Part shown: one piece after another, positions 22,264 through 31,271 of the stretch
Position numbering within the stretch: the stretch's first letter is position 1
Layout: every line of letters starts with the position of its first letter
Assembly (NCBI RefSeq): GCF_900626155.1
Contig: NZ_LR130844.1
Location: forward strand, 538,191 to 602,190
DNA from: Anaerococcus vaginimassiliensis
Lineage (GTDB): Bacteria; Bacillota; Clostridia; Tissierellales; Peptoniphilaceae
DNA: 64,000 nucleotides
Direction: 5' to 3'
Notes under the pieces: generated by a model
The model's input: the letters and a program-made list of their open reading frames with translations, nothing else
Database searches by the model: none
What the model was told of the DNA's origin: nothing
Translations under genes and position numbers: made by a program

Positions 22264-23142
22264 CTATCTCGCTTCTCTTTCGTTAGTTGAGTTTAAAATG
22301 TCTTGACTTAAATTATCTAAGGCATAATTTAGTTTATCTAAAATTTGATCCTTGTGTTTCCACCTGTGAGTTACATTTACTAGATTTACCATGTGTCCTG
22401 AAGAAAATAAAGTATCCTCAGGAAGATCTAGGTTTTCTACTAAAATTATTTGCTCTTTTATAATCTCACCAAGGCTTGCCTCTACGAAATCTCCTCTTTG
22501 TCTCATCTCATATAATTTTGATCCATATTGAACTGAAGTCGTCATAGGAAAAACTGACTTTGGAGGGTAAATGTTTAGAAACTCTGCTGTAGCCTTGGCA
22601 TTTACCTCACCATTACCCGCTCCAGCAACCCCCATCATAAGTATTGCATGGTAGGACATACCTGCGCTTTTTAGTTTTTCCAGCCCTTCTTTATATTCAT
22701 TTAGATTGCAACCTTTATTTATATTTAGTAGAGCCTTCTCGTAGGCAGTTTCGACTCCTATATAAAGTTCATCATATCCAAGAGCCTTTAGTTTTTTCAA
22801 TTCATCTACGCTCTTATTTTTAAGATTATAAAACGATGCGTAAGATGTGATTGTCTTTACATTTGGCAAATAATGATTTATGAGCCCTCCTATTTCGTAC
22901 AATTTATCAAAAGATAAGACAAAAGGATCTCCATTTAAAAGATAGATTCTGTCAATATTAGGTGCGTATGTCCTAACTTCCTCCAAATCACTTATTATAT
23001 TTTCCATAGGTGCTATAGAAAAAGGAGTCCTCTTGTACATAACACAAAAAGCACATTCGTTATGAGAACAACCCCTAGTTACTTCTAATAAAACTGTCCT
23101 AGCCTCCAAAGGCGGTCTATAAACTTCTCCTGTATAATGCAT
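22264..23142 (-). CDS. Radical SAM protein
   Basis: A 292-residue radical SAM enzyme. The start at 23142 (MHYTGEVYRPP...) is chosen because AGGAGG stands 8 nt upstream; a longer frame to 23256 would overlap the divergent gene. The cluster motif TRGCSHNECAFCVMYK (about residues 22-37) has CX4CX2C spacing rather than the classical CX3CX2C, which is seen in a family of uncharacterised Firmicutes radical SAM proteins. Later segments include YIGVETAYEKAL and MMGVAGAGNGEVN. No SPASM or B12 domain is visible. The substrate is unknown. Confidence 0.8.
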   Translation of the reverse strand: MHYTGEVYRPPLEARTVLLEVTRGCSHNECAFCVMYKRTPFSIAPMENIISDLEEVRTYAPNIDRIYLLNGDPFVLSFDKLYEIGGLINHYLPNVKTITSYASFYNLKNKSVDELKKLKALGYDELYIGVETAYEKALLNINKGCNLNEYKEGLEKLKSAGMSYHAILMMGVAGAGNGEVNAKATAEFLNIYPPKSVFPMTTSVQYGSKLYEMRQRGDFVEASLGEIIKEQIILVENLDLPEDTLFSSGHMVNLVNVTHRWKHKDQILDKLNYALDNLSQDILNSTNEREAR

Positions 23143-23188
23143 ATATCCTCCTAAAATAACTATACAAGTCCTACAAATCTTTGCACGA

Positions 23189-23202
23189 GTAACATTTGTT
23201 AC
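23189..23202. promoter_or_regulatory. Inverted repeat in a divergent promoter region
   Basis: GTAAC-ATTT-GTTAC lies between the divergent radical SAM and hemerythrin-like genes, upstream of a TATAAT (23225-23230) that could serve the plus-strand gene. A regulator-binding site is possible; none is identified. Confidence 0.35.
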
Positions 23203-23246
23203 ATATTTTGTTAATGTTAAAGTATATAATATAAGTAGGTGATAAT

Positions 23247-23798
23247 ATGTATGCAATAGATTATTTAATAGAAGAACACGAACAAATATCTAACTTTTTA
23301 GACAGATTAGAAGAAAAATGTATAGAAGTTATAAACGAAAAGACTGTAGATTTTAATTTTTTTAGAGCAAGTATTTCCTTCATAAGAGAATATGCGGATG
23401 GTATCCACCACAAAAAGGAAGAAGATATCCTATTTAAGTATATGATAAGTGATTTGGGAATGTTGGGAGAAAAGGTAATAAAAGGAGGAATGTTAGTTGA
23501 ACATCAACTGGCTAGAGGATATGTATATGATTTAGAAATAGCTATATCTTCCTACAAAGATAGTCCAAACGATAAAAATCTCCTCCAAATCATAGCAAAT
23601 GCTATGGCTTATGTAAATCTCTTGAGAAAGCATGTAGAAAAGGAAAATACAACAGTCTACAAATTTGCAGAAGATAGGCTGAGTGAAGACAGGAAATCTC
23701 TTATCGAAAAAGAATCTAGCGAAAGAATTGAAACAGAAAAGAAATATGATAAACGAAAGGAAGAACTTTTATCTATAATTTTTAAGGAAAATAAATAG
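23247..23798 (+). CDS. Hemerythrin-like HHE domain protein
   Basis: A 183-residue helical protein with the spaced histidine and glutamate ligands of a hemerythrin HHE domain: His11 (EEHEQ), His54/55 and nearby Glu (GIHHKKEED), His86 (VEHQLARGY) and His129/Glu133 (KHVEKEN). Such proteins bind a di-iron centre and are linked to oxygen, nitric oxide or iron handling, which fits an anaerobe. The C-terminal tail is charged. Start: ATG preceded by AGGTGA. It is a single gene ended by a shared terminator. Confidence 0.85.
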   Translation: MYAIDYLIEEHEQISNFLDRLEEKCIEVINEKTVDFNFFRASISFIREYADGIHHKKEEDILFKYMISDLGMLGEKVIKGGMLVEHQLARGYVYDLEIAISSYKDSPNDKNLLQIIANAMAYVNLLRKHVEKENTTVYKFAEDRLSEDRKSLIEKESSERIETEKKYDKRKEELLSIIFKENK

Positions 23799-23805
23799 GA
23801 TATAA

Positions 23806-23843
23806 GAAAAGCCCTCAATCCATATTTTGGATTAGGGCTTTTA
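23806..23843. terminator. Bidirectional terminator between convergent genes
   Basis: AGCCCT.AATCC and GGATTAGGGCT arms have A-tracts on the left and T-tracts on the right. It serves the hemerythrin gene (+) and pepF (-). Confidence 0.85.
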
Positions 23844-23846
23844 AGT

Positions 23847-25625
23847 TTATAAAATAGCTTGTCTTAAATCTTTTAGAGCATCTCTTGCTACATCCATAGC
23901 CTTTCGCATGGCTGTCTTGTTAGTCATATCAACGCCTGCTTTTTTGAGAACTTCTAATGGATATTCACTCTCTCCTGCTTTTAGAAAGTCTAAGTAAGCC
24001 CCTCTTTGATCATCAGTTCCATTTAAGATATTTTGACTTAGGGCAACCGCACTCATAAATCCTGTCGCATATTGGAATACATAGTAGAACATATAGAAGT
24101 GTGGAATCCTTGCCCATTCTGCTGATATATACTCATCTACTTCTATGTCCTCACCAAATAAATCTTCATTTAGCTCTTTGTATATTTGGTGGAGTCTTTC
24201 CGCTGGGATTGGCTCACCATTTTCTACTAATTTGTTTACCTTGTGTTCAAATTCCGCAAACATAGCTTGCCTAAATACTGTAGATTTGAATTGATTTACA
24301 AAATAGTTCAATAGATAAGCTGTCTCTTCTTCAGACTTGGAGTTTTTGAGCATATAATCAAGTAATAATAGTTCATTAGTAGTTGATGCAATCTCTGCCA
24401 AAAATATTGAATAAGATCCATAATGGTAGTCTTGAGTATTCCTTGTGTAGTAAGAATGCATGGAGTGACCCAACTCATGGATAACTGTAAATACATCATC
24501 AATTGTGTCTGTGTAGTTTAGTAAGATAAATGGTTGGGTGTCATAAGATCCTGATGAATAAGCTCCACCTCTCTTGCCCTTGTTAGGACAAACATCAAAC
24601 CAGCCATTTTCAAATCCCTCTCTTGCAACTCTTACATAATCTTCTCCTAGAGGTTTGATTGCTTCAAGAACTATCTCTTTTGCCTCGTCAAACTCTATCT
24701 TTCTATCATAATCTTTTACCAAAGGAACATAAATATCATGAAAACCTAAATCATCTACACCCAAGAACTCTTTTCTTAGACTTGTATAGTCCCTGTGGAT
24801 ATCCACATTTTCATGAACCACTTCAAGAAGGTTATCATAAATTTCTTCTGGGAGATTGTTCGCAAACAAACTCATTTGTCTAGCTGAATCAAAGTTTCTA
24901 AGTTTAGCTTCTGTATTGTGGGCAGAATAATCTCCGTCCAAGGTACTAGCTAAAGTGTTTGCGAATTGTCTATAGGTTTCATAGTATTTTTCATACACTT
25001 CACGTCTAAAGTCTCTATCCTTATCTTGCTCTAGGTTTACGAAATTTGCACCAGTAATTTGAATCTCTTCTCCATCTTTTTCTACACTTGGAAAACTTAG
25101 GTCAGCATTTTCAAAAATCATATATGTTGAGCTTGGATTTTGGGCAGTTTTTCCAAAACTCGCTATAATCTGTTCACTCTTTGGGTCTAAAGTATAGTCT
25201 TTGTATCTGTAAATATCTTCAAAATAATGGTCTAGGTTTTTGATTTCTGGATCTTTCAAATATTCTTTTATTAAATCGTAGTCTGTAGCTAATAGTTCTG
25301 GTCTTATGAAGGATAGGGCTTCGCTTGTTGATACATAAGTATTTGTAGCGATTTGCTTCATCTCTTGATACTTGGTTACTCTTGTATCTTCGTCAGATTT
25401 TAATGAGGAAAATACATATGCCTTTTCCATTTTTCTAGAGAATTTCTCATCTAACTTTAAAAAACTTTTAAAAGTATCAAGATCTTGGGTGATTTTCCCT
25501 TCAAAATCTTTCAATTCCTCAGCTAGACTTTTTATACTTTCAATATCTTCATAAAAATCTTCGTCTTTTTCATAAATTGATGTGGTATCCCACTTCAATC
25601 TCTTATCTATATCTTTTCTTTCCAT
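23847..25625 (-). CDS. pepF: Oligoendopeptidase F (M3 metallopeptidase)
   Basis: A 592-residue M3B peptidase of full family length. The zinc-binding site HELGHSMHS starts at residue 383, and the downstream glutamate region (LAEIASTTNE, about 418-427) supplies the third ligand. PepF degrades oligopeptides in the cytoplasm. An oppD/oppF system elsewhere in the window could supply peptides. It is 18 bp upstream of the convergently placed terminator and 18 bp from the rhomboid gene. Confidence 0.94.
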   Translation of the reverse strand: MERKDIDKRLKWDTTSIYEKDEDFYEDIESIKSLAEELKDFEGKITQDLDTFKSFLKLDEKFSRKMEKAYVFSSLKSDEDTRVTKYQEMKQIATNTYVSTSEALSFIRPELLATDYDLIKEYLKDPEIKNLDHYFEDIYRYKDYTLDPKSEQIIASFGKTAQNPSSTYMIFENADLSFPSVEKDGEEIQITGANFVNLEQDKDRDFRREVYEKYYETYRQFANTLASTLDGDYSAHNTEAKLRNFDSARQMSLFANNLPEEIYDNLLEVVHENVDIHRDYTSLRKEFLGVDDLGFHDIYVPLVKDYDRKIEFDEAKEIVLEAIKPLGEDYVRVAREGFENGWFDVCPNKGKRGGAYSSGSYDTQPFILLNYTDTIDDVFTVIHELGHSMHSYYTRNTQDYHYGSYSIFLAEIASTTNELLLLDYMLKNSKSEEETAYLLNYFVNQFKSTVFRQAMFAEFEHKVNKLVENGEPIPAERLHQIYKELNEDLFGEDIEVDEYISAEWARIPHFYMFYYVFQYATGFMSAVALSQNILNGTDDQRGAYLDFLKAGESEYPLEVLKKAGVDMTNKTAMRKAMDVARDALKDLRQAIL

Positions 25626-25643
25626 GTTATCTCCTAATCTAAG

Positions 25644-26327
25644 CTAATAAATAGCTAGGCTCTTGTTTCCGATTCTAATAAATAAGAAACACAAAATCAC
25701 AAAGGCTGCGACTGATATCACAATCGTTGTAAGAGGTAAGTTTCTATTAACAACTGGGAAAATTCCTGCAAGAAGAACTCCTGCCAAGAAACCTCCCAAG
25801 TGACCTTGAATTCCAATTCCTGGAGCTAAAAGAGAATATATCAAGTTTATTACAATAATAGAAATAAAACTTGCACCAAGTCCTCTTAGAACTGCATCAT
25901 CTTTGTAATTGATCATAAGTCCCATAGCAAGTCCAAACATCCCATATAAACTAGTAGATGCTCCCGCTGATACCGTGCTTACATCTCCAAAGGCATAGGT
26001 GAACAAATTCCCCATAACACCTGCCAAAAGGTAAATAATAAGGAAATTAATAGATCCATATAGCCTTTCAAATAGTGGCCCTATATTATATAGAAAATAC
26101 ATATTAAACATAATATGGAAAAATCCTATATGGATAAAGGCGGCACTTAGTATCCTCCACCACTGTCCATCATGTACTAAAGGTTTGACCATAGCACCAT
26201 ACCTAACGAGATTACTAATATTTTCACTGCCTCCTGTTAGACTCATAAGAATGAAAACTGCTATGTTTACAATCATCAAGACTAGCGTCACTTTTGTTTC
26301 TCCTAATTTTTTTATATTCATATTCAT
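25644..26327 (-). CDS. Rhomboid-family intramembrane serine protease
   Basis: A 227-residue protein with about six or seven hydrophobic helices. The catalytic serine lies in GASTSLYG (Ser124) and the histidine in QGHLGG (His176); the amphipathic WWRILSAAFIH and HIMFNMYFL regions near 56-77 are typical. Rhomboids cleave membrane proteins within the bilayer. The substrate is unknown. It is on the same strand as pepF and the glycerate kinase gene with short gaps. Confidence 0.9.
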   Translation of the reverse strand: MNMNIKKLGETKVTLVLMIVNIAVFILMSLTGGSENISNLVRYGAMVKPLVHDGQWWRILSAAFIHIGFFHIMFNMYFLYNIGPLFERLYGSINFLIIYLLAGVMGNLFTYAFGDVSTVSAGASTSLYGMFGLAMGLMINYKDDAVLRGLGASFISIIVINLIYSLLAPGIGIQGHLGGFLAGVLLAGIFPVVNRNLPLTTIVISVAAFVILCFLFIRIGNKSLAIY

Positions 26328-26354
26328 AATTATTAATTGTACCGCTTTTTTACT

Positions 26355-27443
26355 TTAATTTAAGTACTTGCTATTTACATCGTGAGCAAGTTTTTCAATC
26401 TCATCTAAAAGGCTCTTTCTATCCAAATGATTTTCAATTTTATATTCATAGATATAATCAAAAAACTCATCATTAGAAATTTTCTTATCTTCGCTATCAT
26501 GAAGGAAAATTATTTTTACTTCCTTTTTATATCTCTTGGCAAGTTTAGCCATACTTATTGAAGAATAAGCATCGAACTGACTCAGATCTTCTCCCAAGAT
26601 AATGTAATCCATATCTCTGACCAAGCTTTTAAAATCAATCTTCTCCAAAATATAATCCATAGGTTCGCTAATCCTCGCCTTAAAATAAGTAAATAAGGCC
26701 CAAGCAGCTCCCCCACCAGAACCTAGAGAAGGAAAATCTACATGATTTATTCCCAAAAGCTCAGATGTCTTTTCCATAAAATTCTCACAGCCTCTAAAAA
26801 GTCTCGCCACATCATAATCATCAGCACCCTTCCTATAAGCTCTATCCTCAAGGAAAGAATTCTCTCCAAAAAGGGTCATCTCACTACTTGTAGCGATTTT
26901 AATATCAGCATTTATAAATCTTTTATCAAGTTTTTCTATATCAATTCTGTTGACCTTGACCAAATTTTTAGCAACAGGACTTAGACTATTATCTTCCTTA
27001 TCATAAAATCTAGCGCCCAAAGCATATAACATGCCCATGCCCATATCGTTACAAGCACTATCACCAAGACCTATGTAAAAGCTCTTCGCACCGTTGTCCA
27101 AAGCATCCAAGAAAACCTCTCCAAGACCTAGAGAAGAAGCATTCATCACATCCAAATCTTCCTTATACAAGAGAGAAAGGCCGGATGATTCAGCCATTTC
27201 TATAGTAGCAAAATCATTATTTATAAGGTATCTCGCTGTAATCGCTTCATTTAAAGGATTGTGAACATTGACATACTTATAAGTACCACCTGCAATAAAC
27301 TTCATAGACTCGATAGTACCTTCGCCTCCATCAAGAAAGGGAATCGCATAAGATTTGCCATCTAGCACTTTTTTAAAAACTTCTCCCATAGTAACAGAAT
27401 CTTCAAAATTTTTAATTGTATCTATAGCTATTAATGTCTTCAT
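26355..27443 (-). CDS. glxK: Glycerate kinase
   Basis: A 362-residue member of the glycerate kinase type 1 family. PFLDGGEGTIES (about 35-46), the TIEMAESSGL segment and GLGDSACNDMGMGML (about 125-139) match conserved family stretches. It phosphorylates glycerate to phosphoglycerate. Sequence in the C-terminal third looks divergent (short, charged tail), so activity is likely but not certain. Start: ATG after GGAGATAAA. Confidence 0.88.
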   Translation of the reverse strand: MKTLIAIDTIKNFEDSVTMGEVFKKVLDGKSYAIPFLDGGEGTIESMKFIAGGTYKYVNVHNPLNEAITARYLINNDFATIEMAESSGLSLLYKEDLDVMNASSLGLGEVFLDALDNGAKSFYIGLGDSACNDMGMGMLYALGARFYDKEDNSLSPVAKNLVKVNRIDIEKLDKRFINADIKIATSSEMTLFGENSFLEDRAYRKGADDYDVARLFRGCENFMEKTSELLGINHVDFPSLGSGGGAAWALFTYFKARISEPMDYILEKIDFKSLVRDMDYIILGEDLSQFDAYSSISMAKLAKRYKKEVKIIFLHDSEDKKISNDEFFDYIYEYKIENHLDRKSLLDEIEKLAHDVNSKYLN

Positions 27444-27610
27444 TTTATCTCCTCACTTTACCTATACCCTAGTTAGACATATATAAAATACTTTTGTTAA
27501 AAAAATCACTTAGAAATATAAAATATTTTATTTTTAGATATCATTTTTCGGGTAAATGCCATAATGAAGGATGTATTATAGAGGATAGAAGTAATTAAAA
27601 GGATAATACT

Positions 27611-27826
27611 ATGATAGATATAATTCTCATTTTGATAACAATAACATTTGTTGTGATTGCTGCTTACCAAGCTGATAAAAATAAGCATAAAAGCAATAAG
27701 AGTTTTTCATACAAACTATCAAAATTTATTGCAAACATATTGAATTTTGTTACTTTTTTAGATACTAAAGACGTTAATAATATAATTGATGATATAGAAG
27801 ATAAAAATAGGAAAGATAAAGATTAG
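27611..27826 (+). CDS. Small single-pass membrane protein, unknown
   Basis: A 71-residue ORF with a hydrophobic segment at residues 3-20, followed by a lysine-rich stretch and an acidic C-terminus. AAAGGA stands 8 nt before the ATG. Not recognised. It lies alone on the plus strand, facing a group of small membrane-protein genes across a shared terminator. It may be a true small protein. Confidence 0.5.
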   Translation: MIDIILILITITFVVIAAYQADKNKHKSNKSFSYKLSKFIANILNFVTFLDTKDVNNIIDDIEDKNRKDKD

Positions 27827-27830
27827 GATA

Positions 27831-27859
27831 AAAAAGAGGGCTTACTTAGTCCTCTTTTT
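27831..27859. terminator. Bidirectional terminator
   Basis: AAAAAGAGG and CCTCTTTTT arms flank an 11-nt loop. It sits between convergent small genes. Confidence 0.75.
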
Positions 27860-28208
27860 GGCTTATTTTTAAACAATATTTAAATAGATAAATAGGTGCT
27901 ATAAATGCAAATTTATAAGATGCGAACGGTATTAACAAACCAGTTAGATCATTTTCCTTTTTATCTAAATAAATATTTTCGCTTGGCACACTACACAAAG
28001 CTCCTAAGCTTAAATAAATAAATATTATTTTTTTTAATACTTGATTTATATTAAATCTTTCTAATAAGTAATAAAACAATATTATAAAAATAGCACTAAA
28101 CACTATACCCAATATATTAATAATAAATTTAGAAAACTTAAATTCGTATTTAACTTCATTATTTTGGGTTATTATAAAGATAAGGAAATATTTTATAGCT
28201 TTAAACAT
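27846..28208 (-). CDS. Small multi-pass membrane protein, immunity-like by context
   Basis: About 120 residues with three or four hydrophobic segments. The ATG at 28208 (MFKAIKYFLI...) has AGGAGG 8 nt upstream; an in-frame TTG two codons earlier is less likely. Its ATG overlaps the stop codon of the preceding frame by one base (TAATG), so it was probably coupled to that gene. No family is recognised. Small membrane proteins following a short peptide gene are often bacteriocin immunity proteins; that is only a contextual guess. Confidence 0.5.
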   Translation of the reverse strand: MFKAIKYFLIFIITQNNEVKYEFKFSKFIINILGIVFSAIFIILFYYLLERFNINQVLKKIIFIYLSLGALCSVPSENIYLDKKENDLTGLLIPFASYKFAFIAPIYLFKYCLKISQKED

Positions 28209-28429
28209 TACCAAAACCTCCTACATTTATATGTACTTAGAGCTGCTCCAGCCGCATTACTATCATAAAATCGAGTTTTGGATAATATTTGACCTACGGT
28301 GTTCCATGCATTGTTTGCCACAGTTTCACCTAATGCTTGCCAAGTATTACCATCAAGAGCATCAAATAACCAAGCAAATTGATCATTGTTTGAGACATCT
28401 TCTAATAAATCTAGATTAGTTATTATGTG
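28208..28429 (-). pseudogene. Remnant of a small peptide gene lacking a start codon
   Basis: An open frame of about 73 codons with no ATG, in front of the small membrane gene and sharing TAATG with it. The translation contains LLEDVSNNDQFAWLFDA, NAWNTVGQILSK and ends STYKCRRFW. It has glycine/alanine-rich, amphipathic composition reminiscent of secreted peptides. The reading frame opens directly after a stop, so the 5' end seems lost or frameshifted. The ribosome site of the next gene lies inside it. Confidence 0.4.
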
Positions 28430-28558
28430 TTAGCTATTTTAAATTATTTCTCAAACCACTCCAAAATAAAACTCTAATTGTTTCGATAGCTCCTTTACTT
28501 ATTAATATGTAAAATATACATTTGTATTACCCTCTTCTTACTGTTTTAAAACTTTCCA

Positions 28559-28732
28559 TTATTTAGATTTAGAAAAATGCCTTATACAGTAATAAACAAT
28601 TCCAAAAGCAAAATACGCTATAGTGGCATTTCTATTGTAAAAATCAATACTATTAGAAAACAAATTTAATATTAAAGTTATTAAGAAAATTCCTCCCATA
28701 ACAACCAATGTTTCTCTAAAATCATTTTTCAT
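28559..28732 (-). CDS. Small two-helix membrane protein, unknown
   Basis: A 57-residue protein starting MKNDFRETLVVMGG, with GGAGG 8 nt before the ATG and two hydrophobic segments. An upstream in-frame extension to a TTG at 28819 lacks a ribosome site. Its stop overlaps the ATG of a tiny 10-codon ORF (28527-28559, MESFKTVRRG) by one base, the same TAATG arrangement as at 28208. No family recognised. Confidence 0.45.
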   Translation of the reverse strand: MKNDFRETLVVMGGIFLITLILNLFSNSIDFYNRNATIAYFAFGIVYYCIRHFSKSK

Positions 28733-29029
28733 GTTATAACCTCCATAAAGTACAAAATAATCACGTGAAAATCTTCTGATTTGGAATAGTTTTCTTCTAT
28801 TAGAAGCAACATCTTCCAAATAAGAATAAGTTCTTTAATAAAGCACCCTCTACTAACAACTTACCCGAATCATAATAGGTTAGACAAAATAAAATTTAAA
28901 ATCATGATAAAAGTTTTATATTTCAGCAAAAATTAATATATCTATTTTAATTATTTTCATAATATTCTTAAATTTCTTGTGCAATCGTTTAAATGTTGTC
29001 TACATTTAGCTAATTTAAGACAAAAACAC

Positions 29030-29058
29030 TTTACAGAAATGCCAAGTCTTGTTATACT
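29030..29058 (+). promoter_or_regulatory. Promoter upstream of the EamA transporter
   Basis: TTTACA (29030-29035) and TATACT (29053-29058) are 17 bp apart. Confidence 0.8.
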
Positions 29059-29065
29059 AGATTAG

Positions 29066-29150
29066 AAAGAATATAACTTTCGCTGTTTAACTCATGCAAT
29101 CTAGGAGATTGCAACCATCAAAGACCATTACACGAGTAATGGTTTTTTTT
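29066..29150 (+). promoter_or_regulatory. Structured leader with intrinsic terminator (attenuator or small RNA)
   Basis: The transcript from the promoter at 29030 would fold a 7-bp hairpin TGCAATC-TAGGA-GATTGCA (29095-29113), then a terminator ACCATTAC-ACGA-GTAATGGT (29124-29143) with T8. This comes about 100 bp before the EamA start codon, so expression requires read-through or a second promoter. A riboswitch, attenuator or independent small RNA would all fit; no known class is securely matched. Confidence 0.6.
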
Positions 29151-29250
29151 ATTTATGTAAATACTTATTTACCATAAACTTTATATAGCTTTGATAAATA
29201 GCTTATTTTAAGTAAAGTAATAATATTATGAATTACTTTAGGAGGTTTTT

Positions 29251-30159
29251 TTGTTAAAAAATAAAAAAATAGCAATTATTTTTTCAATACTTGCAATGCT
29301 CTTGTGGGGTTCAGCCATCCCTACTATAAAAACTACCTATCTCGAACTAGGAATCGCAGGCTCTGATACAGGAGCAAAGATCTTAGTCGCTGGAATTAGA
29401 TTTTTTATGGCTGGTATTATAACACTCATATACTTTTTGATATTTGATAGAAACTTTAAAGATTTTAAGAAGCTTAATTGGAAATTTGTCCTAGTTTTAG
29501 GTCTAATTCAAACAAGCATTCAATATCTTTTCTATTATATAGGATTGTCAAACACTTTCGGTGTCAAATCATCAATCATTCAAGCCGCTAACTCTTTTAT
29601 AGTTGTAATATTTTCTGCTCTATTTCTACCAGAAGATAAGATTAACTCAAAAATGATTGCAGCCCTTGTTATTGGAACCATTGGCATTATTATAACAAAT
29701 ACTGGTAAACCTGTCGGTGGTGAGGCAATGAAGCTAACTGGTGAAGGTTTCATCCTAATATCAACTTCTATAAATGCCCTTTGCACGGTTCTAGTTAGAA
29801 AATACGGCAAGGGTCAAAATGGGTTCTTGCTAACAGGAATTCAATTTTTAGTAGGATCTATTATTCTAATTATAGTAGGATCAACCCTTGCTAAATCTAG
29901 TCTAAACTTTACTTTAAAAGCTGGAATACTTTTGGTATATGCTGCCTTCATATCAGCAACAGCATTTAGTATATGGACTCTAGTCCTACAACTACATTCA
30001 GCAAATGAATTTGGAATATACAAACTATTTATCCCACTATTCGGGTCTATCCTATCAGTTATAATTCTAGGAGAATCCTTTACAATGAGATTGGCACTAG
30101 GAATGATACTAGTCCTTTCTGCATCACTTATTTTAAATTTGAATAAGAAAAAAGTTTAA
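29251..30159 (+). CDS. EamA/DMT-family transporter
   Basis: A 302-residue membrane protein with ten predicted helices in two EamA repeats (about 7-147 and 160-296), of the drug/metabolite transporter superfamily. Such proteins usually export amino acids or other small metabolites. Start is TTG at 29251, with TAGGAGG 7 nt upstream. A leader with a terminator precedes it, implying ligand- or peptide-controlled expression. A long hairpin terminator follows. Confidence 0.87.
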   Translation: MLKNKKIAIIFSILAMLLWGSAIPTIKTTYLELGIAGSDTGAKILVAGIRFFMAGIITLIYFLIFDRNFKDFKKLNWKFVLVLGLIQTSIQYLFYYIGLSNTFGVKSSIIQAANSFIVVIFSALFLPEDKINSKMIAALVIGTIGIIITNTGKPVGGEAMKLTGEGFILISTSINALCTVLVRKYGKGQNGFLLTGIQFLVGSIILIIVGSTLAKSSLNFTLKAGILLVYAAFISATAFSIWTLVLQLHSANEFGIYKLFIPLFGSILSVIILGESFTMRLALGMILVLSASLILNLNKKKV

Positions 30160-30165
30160 ATAAAA

Positions 30166-30229
30166 CTGGTAGCTTAAGAAATATCCTCATATTTAGGATA
30201 ACTTTCAAATAAGCTACCAGCTTTTTTAC
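30166..30229. terminator. Bidirectional terminator between EamA and pdxS genes
   Basis: CTGGTAGCTTA and TAAGCTACCAG form an 11-bp stem over a 33-nt loop with T-runs on both sides. Confidence 0.85.
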
Positions 30230-31086
30230 CTTAATTCCATTATTTCTTCTATTTCATTTGGGTTTATTCCAACCATGGCTTCTCCTAGGTTCTTGCTTAC
30301 TTCAAGTAAAACCTTAGGGTCGTCGTAGTTTTCTACAGCCTTTACTATGGCCTTGGCTCTTTTTTCTGGATCTCCAGATTTAAATATTCCTGATCCTACA
30401 AAGACTCCCTCTGCTCCTAATTGCCTCATTAAGGCAGCATCTGCTGGAGTTGCAACCCCACCGGCTGAAAAGTTTAAGACTGGAAGTTTCTTATTATCTC
30501 TTACATATTTTAAAAGATCATAATCTACTCCGAGATCTTTGGCCTTGGTGTAAAGAGCATCATCTCCTAGGGCAGATACTTCTGCTATTTGAGAGTTGAT
30601 TGTTCTTAAATGTCTTACAGCCTGAACAACATCACCTGTTCCAGCCTCTCCCTTGGTTCTAATCATTGAGGCTCCCTCTTTGATTCTTCTTAAAGCCTCT
30701 GATAGGTTTCTTGCCCCACATACAAAAGGTGTTTTAAATTTAGTCTTATCAACATGGTTATCATCATCTGCAGGAGATAAAACTTCTGATTCATCTATGT
30801 AATCTACTCCTAGTGCCTCTAAGATTTGTGCTTCTACAAAATGTCCAATCCTAACCTTGGCCATAACTGGGATAGAAACCGCCTCTTGGATTTTAGCTAT
30901 CATTTCTGGATCACTCATCCTGGATACGCCACCAGCTGCCCTAATGTCTGCAGGGACTCTTTCAAGAGCCATCACAGCAACAGCACCCGCCTCTTCAGCA
31001 ATCTTTGCCTGCTCTGCATTTACAACATCCATTATTACTCCGCCCTTAAGGCTTTCATTTATTTTTAATATTTCTTTATCCATCAT
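30226..31086 (-). CDS. pdxS: Pyridoxal 5'-phosphate synthase, PdxS subunit
   Basis: A 286-residue TIM-barrel PdxS of typical length. The catalytic lysine segment [13 protein letters not shown] (about 74-86) and [10 protein letters not shown] (about 142-151, second lysine and phosphate site) are intact. PdxS makes pyridoxal phosphate from ribose-5-phosphate, glyceraldehyde-3-phosphate and ammonia supplied by the glutaminase PdxT. No pdxT is next to it or elsewhere in the window, unlike the usual pdxST pair. Start: ATG after GGAAAGGA. Confidence 0.95.
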   Translation of the reverse strand: MMDKEILKINESLKGGVIMDVVNAEQAKIAEEAGAVAVMALERVPADIRAAGGVSRMSDPEMIAKIQEAVSIPVMAKVRIGHFVEAQILEALGVDYIDESEVLSPADDDNHVDKTKFKTPFVCGARNLSEALRRIKEGASMIRTKGEAGTGDVVQAVRHLRTINSQIAEVSALGDDALYTKAKDLGVDYDLLKYVRDNKKLPVLNFSAGGVATPADAALMRQLGAEGVFVGSGIFKSGDPEKRAKAIVKAVENYDDPKVLLEVSKNLGEAMVGINPNEIEEIMELR

Positions 31087-31271
31087 TTTTCCTTTCCTAA
31101 ATAGCTTTTAACTTACATGAATATTATACAATACCTAGAGGCTTTTGTTAATTGTTTATCCACATACTAAGTATTTCTAAAATAGTTTCTTATAAATTAA
31201 CAGAGCTTTAAGATTTATCCTTTACTTTTAATAGAGAATTTCAAATCATTTCCTTAGCCAGGTAATTTAAT

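Larger units (their letters stand above)
28820..29250 (+). other. Intergenic region with promoter and leader of the EamA gene
   Basis: The left part (28820-29025) is AT-rich and shows nothing recognisable. The right part holds a strong promoter, a structured leader ending in a terminator, and the ribosome site of the EamA gene. Confidence 0.7.

Noticed and set aside
22264-23256. Longer start for the radical SAM gene
   Set aside because: It would overlap the divergent hemerythrin-like gene; the internal ATG at 23142 has AGGAGG at proper distance.
28231-28419. Plus-strand ORF of 62 codons
   Set aside because: No ribosome site, and it is antisense to the better supported minus-strand peptide remnant.
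29095-29143. Guanidine-II (mini-ykkC) riboswitch
   Set aside because: That class needs two hairpins with ACGR loops; only the second hairpin has ACGA, the first loop is TAGGA.
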